Part shown: one piece after another, positions 4,849-7,474 of the stretch
Numbering within the stretch: the first letter of the stretch is position 1
How the letters are laid out: each line of letters begins with the position of its first letter
Source of the DNA: a bacterium
GTDB taxonomy: Bacteria; Patescibacteriota; Patescibacteriia; Patescibacteriales; JAKAJF01
Length of the DNA: 7,474 nt
NCBI GenBank assembly: GCA_021813875.1
Contig: JAKAJF010000045.1
Span: 1 to 7,474, forward strand
Direction of reading: 5' to 3'
The notes under the pieces: generated by a model
Databases searched by the model: none
What the model was told of the DNA's origin: nothing
Seen by the model: only the letters and a program-made list of their open reading frames with translations
Position numbers and translations under genes: made by a program

Positions 4849-5532
4849 ATGACATTCCATATCATCACTATCTTCCCCCGGATCTTCGACTCTTATTTCA
4901 ACGAGAGCATCATTAAACGCGCCCAGGCTGGCGGCCAAGCCAAGATTAAGATTTATAACTTGCGCGACTGGACGACCGATAGGCACAAGACGGTCGACGA
5001 CGTCCCTTATGGCGGCGGCGCCGGCATGGTCATGAAGATCGAACCACTTTATAAGGCCCTCAAAGATATAACCACCCCCCAGATAAGGGGGGCGAGGGGG
5101 GTTAAAAATCAAAAAATTATCCTGCTCTCAGCCAAAGGCAAGCGGTGGACCCAGCAGCTCGCCCAAAAGCATAGCAAGCTCGAGGATATGGTCTTGATCT
5201 GCGGGCGTTACGAAGGCGTCGACGAGCGGATCAGCAAGCTGATCGATGAGGAAATCTCGATCGGCGACTACGTCCTGACCGGCGGCGAGATCGGCGCCCT
5301 CGCGATCGTCGATTCGATCACCCGCCTCATCCCCGGGGTCTTGGGCAACCGAGAAAGTCTGAAAGACGAATCTCATACTGAGCCGGGCGTCTTGGAGTAC
5401 CCGCAATACACCCGCCCGGAAGTCTTTGAAATCGAGGGCAAGAAGTATCGCGTCCCCAAAGTCCTGCTCTCGGGCGACCATAAAAAAATCGAGGACTGGC
5501 GGAAGAGCAAGATGAAAAGAATAAAAAAATAA
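4849..5532 (+). CDS. trmD: tRNA (guanine37-N1)-methyltransferase TrmD
   Basis: TrmD transfers a methyl group from S-adenosylmethionine to N1 of G37 next to the anticodon, preventing +1 frameshifts; it is normally essential and acts as a homodimer with a trefoil-knot SPOUT fold. Motifs: MTFHIITIFPRIFDSYF (1-17), DDVPYGGGAGMVMK (50-63), CGRYEGVDERI (118-128), the knot/AdoMet loop SIGDYVLTGGEI (137-148), and LEYPQYTRPEV (182-192). The catalytic-base region reads LKDES (171-175), so either D173 or E174 fills the role of the usual Asp; spacing to YTRP is one or two residues longer than in E. coli. At 227 residues it is shorter than the usual 240-255, ending just after the HKKIEDWR helix. Residues about 74-86 (TTPQIRGARGVK region) are encoded by a palindromic insertion. 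rimM, which usually precedes trmD, is absent. No Shine-Dalgarno; the mRNA is probably leaderless. Confidence 0.96.
   Translation: MTFHIITIFPRIFDSYFNESIIKRAQAGGQAKIKIYNLRDWTTDRHKTVDDVPYGGGAGMVMKIEPLYKALKDITTPQIRGARGVKNQKIILLSAKGKRWTQQLAQKHSKLEDMVLICGRYEGVDERISKLIDEEISIGDYVLTGGEIGALAIVDSITRLIPGVLGNRESLKDESHTEPGVLEYPQYTRPEVFEIEGKKYRVPKVLLSGDHKKIEDWRKSKMKRIKK
5070..5103 (+). repeat. GC-rich palindromic element inserted in frame within trmD
   Basis: Within trmD, a C6 tract (5075-5080) and a G6 tract (5087-5092) flank the 6-nt loop AGATAA, followed by CGA and a second G6 tract (5096-5101), bounded by AACC and GGTT. The C tract can pair with either G tract. The block lies in the variable loop between the GGGAGM motif and the next core strand (IILL), and makes that loop about 6 residues longer than in E. 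coli TrmD and about 9 longer than in firmicute TrmD. Homopolymer-rich palindromes of this look are known as dispersed repeats in many bacterial genomes; membership in such a family here is inferred, since only one copy is in the window. Confidence 0.6.
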
Positions 5533-5552
5533 ACCGCGCAAGCGGTTTTTTT
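5531..5552. terminator. Bidirectional terminator between trmD and tsaE
   Basis: AACCGC (5532-5537) and GCGGTT (5542-5547) form a 6-bp stem, extendable by one A-T pair, capped by a GCAA tetraloop. T's run to 5552 on the plus strand and A's precede the stem on the other side, so it can stop trmD from the left and tsaE from the right. It overlaps the trmD stop codon. Confidence 0.85.
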
Positions 5553-5572
5553 GTTATAAAGGGTGCCGAAGT

Positions 5573-6007
5573 TTAGATTTGCGAGGCCGACATGGAAATT
5601 TCTCGTTTTTCTTCGTCAGCTTTTATTTTTATGGTAATAGCTTTTTGGGGCAAAATCTCTTTCACCCGATCCGCCCATTCGATCAGGACGACCGTATCTT
5701 GCTTGCCTAAGAAATCTTCCACGCCGATCTGTTTGAGCTCCGCTCCCGATTCCAGGCGGTAAGCGTCGATATGCACGAACTGCCTGACGCCGAGCCGATC
5801 TTTTACCCGGTAGACTTTCATAAGGACGAAGGTCGGACTATTGACGTTCTCTTTGACACCAAGGCCGGCGGCCAACCCCCGGGCAAAAACGGTTTTGCCG
5901 GCCCCCAGGTCGCCGATCAAGGCCAGCACTTCTCCGCCCCTGAGCCTTGAAGCCAGGGCCTTGGCAAATCCAAAGGTTTCTTGTTCCGATCGAGAGATGA
6001 ATTCCAT
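5573..6007 (-). CDS. tsaE: tRNA t6A synthesis ATPase TsaE
   Basis: TsaE is the P-loop ATPase that works with TsaB and TsaD to make N6-threonylcarbamoyladenosine at A37 of tRNAs reading ANN codons. At 144 residues it fits the family (about 140-155). Seen: Walker A GDLGAGKT (32-39), the conserved SPTF switch segment (57-60), HIDAYRL with the Walker-B-type Asp (79-85), and IEWADR (109-114). Start: ATG at 6007 gives the normal N-terminal length before the P-loop. It lies just downstream of the terminator of the 126-residue gene and has a possible TAAGAT -10 of its own, so it may be transcribed alone. It is convergent with trmD, so two enzymes of tRNA position-37 modification sit tail to tail. No tsaB or tsaD is in the window. 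Confidence 0.95.
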   Translation of the reverse strand: MEFISRSEQETFGFAKALASRLRGGEVLALIGDLGAGKTVFARGLAAGLGVKENVNSPTFVLMKVYRVKDRLGVRQFVHIDAYRLESGAELKQIGVEDFLGKQDTVVLIEWADRVKEILPQKAITIKIKADEEKREISMSASQI

Positions 6008-6018
6008 GTTTCCAGCTT

Positions 6019-6024
6019 ATCTTA
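6019..6024 (-). promoter_or_regulatory. Possible -10 box for tsaE
   Basis: TAAGAT on the minus strand, ending 11 nt before the ATG at 6007, would start transcription about 5 nt before the start codon. The hexamer 17 bp upstream (TTTTGT) is a weak -35. It lies just past the terminator of the upstream gene, where a promoter is needed. Confidence 0.35.
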
Positions 6025-6043
6025 AAAGAGACGATAAGGCAAC

Positions 6044-6071
6044 AAAAAAATCTGCTGAATAGATCAGCAGA
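6044..6071 (-). terminator. Intrinsic terminator after the 126-residue gene
   Basis: On the minus strand TCTGCTGA (complement of 6071-6064) and TCAGCAGA (6058-6051) form an 8-bp stem with a 5-nt loop, followed at once by seven T's (complement of 6050-6044). This is a textbook intrinsic terminator. The stop codon of the upstream gene (6064-6066) lies inside the stem, so a ribosome finishing that gene would cover the hairpin. Confidence 0.88.
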
Positions 6072-6444
6072 TATAGACTGTTTCGTTTTGTTTTAAAATT
6101 TTCCTGAGGAAATTAGCCGTCTCCGATTTCACAAAGAACTGGCCCAAGATAGACGACCCGTCTTCGTTGAAGAAAGCCATGATCAGGGCGTAGCCGCGGT
6201 GGGTGGAAGCCAGACCGCTCTTATGGGTGTAAAGGGCGCCGGGCGGCAAGGTGGCGATGACCTTGGCGCCGGAAAAGAGATTGACTTCGAGATTCGTTCC
6301 CTCGGCGGCCGTCTCTACCCAGCGGGCGTCGACGAACTCTCGTCTTCGTCTTTCATACCATTTGCAATAAAGAGCCCTGCCGACCTTCTTAAAAGAGCAA
6401 GCGGCGACCATTCCGGAAAGAAAAGCAACTATGTTCCAAAGCAT
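6064..6444 (-). CDS. Small membrane-anchored protein of unknown function
   Basis: I do not recognise this 126-residue protein. Residues about 2-18 (LWNIVAFLSGMVAACSF) form one hydrophobic helix, followed by a strongly basic stretch with ERRRR (31-35). By the positive-inside rule, the remaining soluble part would face the cytoplasm. That part has beta-like segments (NLEVNLFSGAKVIATLPPG, 51-69; THRGYALIMAFFNEDG, 81-96) and a basic C-terminal helix. Two Cys (16, 27) and a terminal Cys126 are present without a clear metal motif. The start at 6444 is well supported by AAGGAGGAGG 6 nt upstream, the strongest Shine-Dalgarno in the window. It lies 59 nt behind maf, probably co-transcribed, though a weak promoter (-35 at 6496-6501, -10 at 6473-6478) could also serve it. 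A strong terminator closes the unit. It is real by ribosome site and terminator; its function is open. Confidence 0.75.
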   Translation of the reverse strand: MLWNIVAFLSGMVAACSFKKVGRALYCKWYERRRREFVDARWVETAAEGTNLEVNLFSGAKVIATLPPGALYTHKSGLASTHRGYALIMAFFNEDGSSILGQFFVKSETANFLRKILKQNETVYIC

Positions 6445-6450
6445 CTGAAA

Positions 6451-6460
6451 CCTCCTCCTT
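6451..6460 (-). promoter_or_regulatory. Strong Shine-Dalgarno of the 126-residue gene
   Basis: AAGGAGGAGG on the minus strand, with 6 nt to the ATG at 6444. It contains a full AAGGAGG match to the 16S anti-Shine-Dalgarno, far stronger than any other site here, and decides this start codon. Confidence 0.85.
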
Positions 6461-6503
6461 AAAGTTTATTCAACCTTAGCAGAGATTCTCTTGAAAGACA
6501 AGT

Positions 6504-7079
6504 CTAAAGACTGACGCCCACCTTCTTCAAGGCCAGATAGATCTTGGCGAGAGGCAGTCCCAAGATGGAGTGGTAATCTCCTTCGATACTCTTGATAAAG
6601 ACGGCGGATCTGTCCTGAATACCATAGGCACCGGCGCGGTCGAGAGGCAGGCCGGTTTTGACATAAGCATCGATTTCTTCTTCGCTCAATTTTCTAAACC
6701 TGACTCTTGATTCGTCGTAGCTATTGATCATCTTCCCGGTCCTGGTGTCCAAGACACAGAACCCGGTCACCACCGAATGTTCTTTGCCGGAAAGACTTTT
6801 GAGCATAGCCCTGGCCTCCGCCCTGCTCTTGGGCTTGCCGAGGAATTTATTCTTAAAAACGATGAAGGTGTCGGCGCCGATGACGATAGCATCAGCATAA
6901 CGCCGAGCCACCTCTTCTGTCTTTTTAAAGGCCAGATATCTTACCAGTCTAAAAGGATCTTTCAGTGCTTCCATGTCTTCCCGGTATCCGCTCTCTCGAA
7001 TCTCGAATTTAAGTCCGAGCTGCTCGAGCAATTGTTTCCTGCGAGGAGATCGCGAGGCTAAGATTATTTTTCTTTTCAT
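6504..7079 (-). CDS. maf: Maf/YhdE-type nucleoside triphosphate pyrophosphatase
   Basis: Maf proteins are cytoplasmic enzymes that hydrolyse dTTP, UTP and modified pyrimidine nucleotides to monophosphate plus pyrophosphate, cleaning the pool and, in Bacillus, affecting septation. The 191 residues show the family order: ILASRSPRRKQLLEQLG (6-22, phosphate-binding SxSPRR), GADT with catalytic Asp70 (68-71), FLGKP (79-83), GKEHSVVTG (98-106), and PLDRAGAYGIQ (145-155), then a GDYHSILGLPL ending. The AGAYGIQ form points to the YhdE (dTTP/UTP) branch rather than the YceF (m7GTP) branch. The length is normal. No clear Shine-Dalgarno precedes the ATG at 7079 and no convincing promoter was found. It heads a probable two-gene unit with the 126-residue membrane protein. 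Confidence 0.95.
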   Translation of the reverse strand: MKRKIILASRSPRRKQLLEQLGLKFEIRESGYREDMEALKDPFRLVRYLAFKKTEEVARRYADAIVIGADTFIVFKNKFLGKPKSRAEARAMLKSLSGKEHSVVTGFCVLDTRTGKMINSYDESRVRFRKLSEEEIDAYVKTGLPLDRAGAYGIQDRSAVFIKSIEGDYHSILGLPLAKIYLALKKVGVSL

Positions 7080-7126
7080 ATGTATTTTTTTCTAATAAAA
7101 CGAAAAAATATTAACGAGGTTAACGG

Positions 7127-7339
7127 TTGAAATTTGGAATAATCTTTGAAGAGACCTATAACAATATTTTAAGTTATAAAAAGCACCAACACAATGGGAT
7201 AGTTTTTTACAAAAGGCAGCTATTTTTTATCGGACACAAAATTGGCTCCTTTAACTTCCTGTTATCTATAGCCACAATATGGCCACAAATGATTATAAAT
7301 GAAAAAATAAATAAAAAAGAATGGTCGCTAGCCGGGTAA
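7127..7339 (+). CDS. Doubtful 70-residue ORF
   Basis: A TTG-initiated frame of 70 residues, rich in Ile, Lys, Asn and Phe. A GAGG (7116-7119) lies 7 nt before the TTG, which is the only positive sign. There is no recognisable motif; residues about 30-58 are moderately hydrophobic. It runs opposite to both neighbours, and its composition simply follows the AT-rich background, so chance is the leading explanation. A decayed gene is another possibility. Confidence 0.2.
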   Translation: MKFGIIFEETYNNILSYKKHQHNGIVFYKRQLFFIGHKIGSFNFLLSIATIWPQMIINEKINKKEWSLAG

Positions 7340-7355
7340 ATTTTAACTAATATAA

Positions 7356-7388
7356 AAACAAAAACAGACTTTTAGTCTGTTTTTGTTT
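7356..7388 (-). terminator. Terminator of tRNA-Val transcript, 15-bp perfect stem
   Basis: The arms 7356-7370 and 7374-7388 pair perfectly over 15 bp around a 3-nt loop. The core is CAGACT/AGTCTG and the outer half is A/T-rich, so T-runs exist in either direction. On the minus strand it begins 4 nt after the tRNA 3' end and runs into a TTTGTTTTTATA tract. It could also stop plus-strand transcription. Confidence 0.85.
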
Positions 7389-7391
7389 CTG

Positions 7392-7465
7392 TGGGCGCAC
7401 AAGGGATCGAACCCTGGACCTCTTCGGTGTAAACGAAGCGCTCTAACCAGCTGAGCTATGCGCCC
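7392..7465 (-). tRNA. tRNA-Val (anticodon TAC)
   Basis: A full cloverleaf can be drawn on the minus strand over 74 nt. Acceptor stem GGGCGCA pairs with TGCGCCC, discriminator A; D arm GCTC/GAGC with the loop AGCTGGTTA; anticodon stem CTTCG/CGAAG with the 7-nt loop TTTACAC, giving anticodon TAC at positions 34-36 (valine, reads GTA and related codons); short variable loop AGGTC; T arm with TTCGATC. The 3' CCA is not encoded (the next bases are CAG), so a CCA-adding enzyme is required. The promoter lies outside the window; a strong terminator follows directly. Confidence 0.97.
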
Positions 7466-7474
7466 TCCCGAAAA

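Larger units (their letters stand above)
7080..7391. other. 312-nt AT-rich stretch between maf and tRNA-Val
   Basis: The stretch is clearly more AT-rich than the genes around it and holds no confident gene. Contents: a direct repeat TTAACG at 7111-7116 and 7120-7125 upstream of maf; one weak plus-strand ORF from a TTG; a short repeat GCCACAA at 7271-7277 and 7282-7288; and the tRNA terminator at 7356-7388. Both flanking genes are on the minus strand, so part of it should carry the maf promoter. Confidence 0.6.

Noticed and set aside
5087..5101. G-quadruplex from the two G6 tracts in trmD
   Set aside because: Only two G runs separated by 3 nt; a stable multi-tetrad structure needs four separated runs, and pairing with the adjacent C6 tract is more likely.
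6481..6512. Two small palindromes between maf and the 126-residue gene (AGAGATTCTCT and AGTCTAAAGACT) as a maf terminator
   Set aside because: Loops of 2-3 nt on 4-5 bp stems with no T-run behind them on the minus strand; too weak to stop transcription.
1..7474. CRISPR array, prophage or insertion sequence
   Set aside because: No regularly spaced repeats, terminal inverted repeats, transposase or integrase motifs were seen.

Overview
The window reads as a compact bacterial chromosome segment, most likely from a Patescibacteria (Candidate Phyla Radiation) genome, perhaps of the Parcubacteria type. This is inferred from three things: an ECF sigma factor fused by overlap to a DUF5667 membrane protein, a pared-down rpsP-khpA-trmD cluster without rimM or rplS, and several genes with little or no leader or Shine-Dalgarno. 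TGA is used as a stop (sigma factor, rpsP), so this is the standard code 11 and not the Gracilibacteria/Absconditabacteria recoded code. No phage, IS or CRISPR structure is visible.

Layout. 1-1131 (minus): 5' part of a major facilitator superfamily transporter gene that runs off the window edge. It is divergent from ychF (1215-2279, plus), and the two promoters sit within about 40 bp of each other. Next come an ECF-type sigma factor (2340-2828) and a DUF5667 membrane protein (2821-3870) overlapping by 8 nt, probably a sigma / membrane-regulator pair. Then rpsP (S16, 3936-4322), khpA (KH RNA-binding protein, 4447-4779) and trmD (tRNA m1G37 methyltransferase, 4849-5532), each with its own recognisable promoter. 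A 22-bp terminator hairpin between khpA and trmD overlaps the trmD -10 box. trmD carries a GC-rich palindromic insertion in frame.

From 5531 on, every confident gene is on the minus strand: tsaE (5573-6007, tRNA t6A synthesis), a small membrane-anchored protein of unknown function (6064-6444) and a Maf nucleotide pyrophosphatase (6504-7079). A 312-nt AT-rich gap follows, holding at most one weak ORF, and then a strong terminator and tRNA-Val(TAC) at 7392-7465.

Most of the content is translation housekeeping: YchF, S16, KhpA, TrmD, TsaE and tRNA-Val. TrmD and TsaE both serve position-37 modification of tRNA. The items most worth a second look are the sigma/DUF5667 pair, the palindromic element inside trmD, the fused terminator/promoter upstream of trmD, and the recurring extended -10 boxes that predict near-leaderless mRNAs. 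I found no clear candidate for a wholly new multi-gene system.
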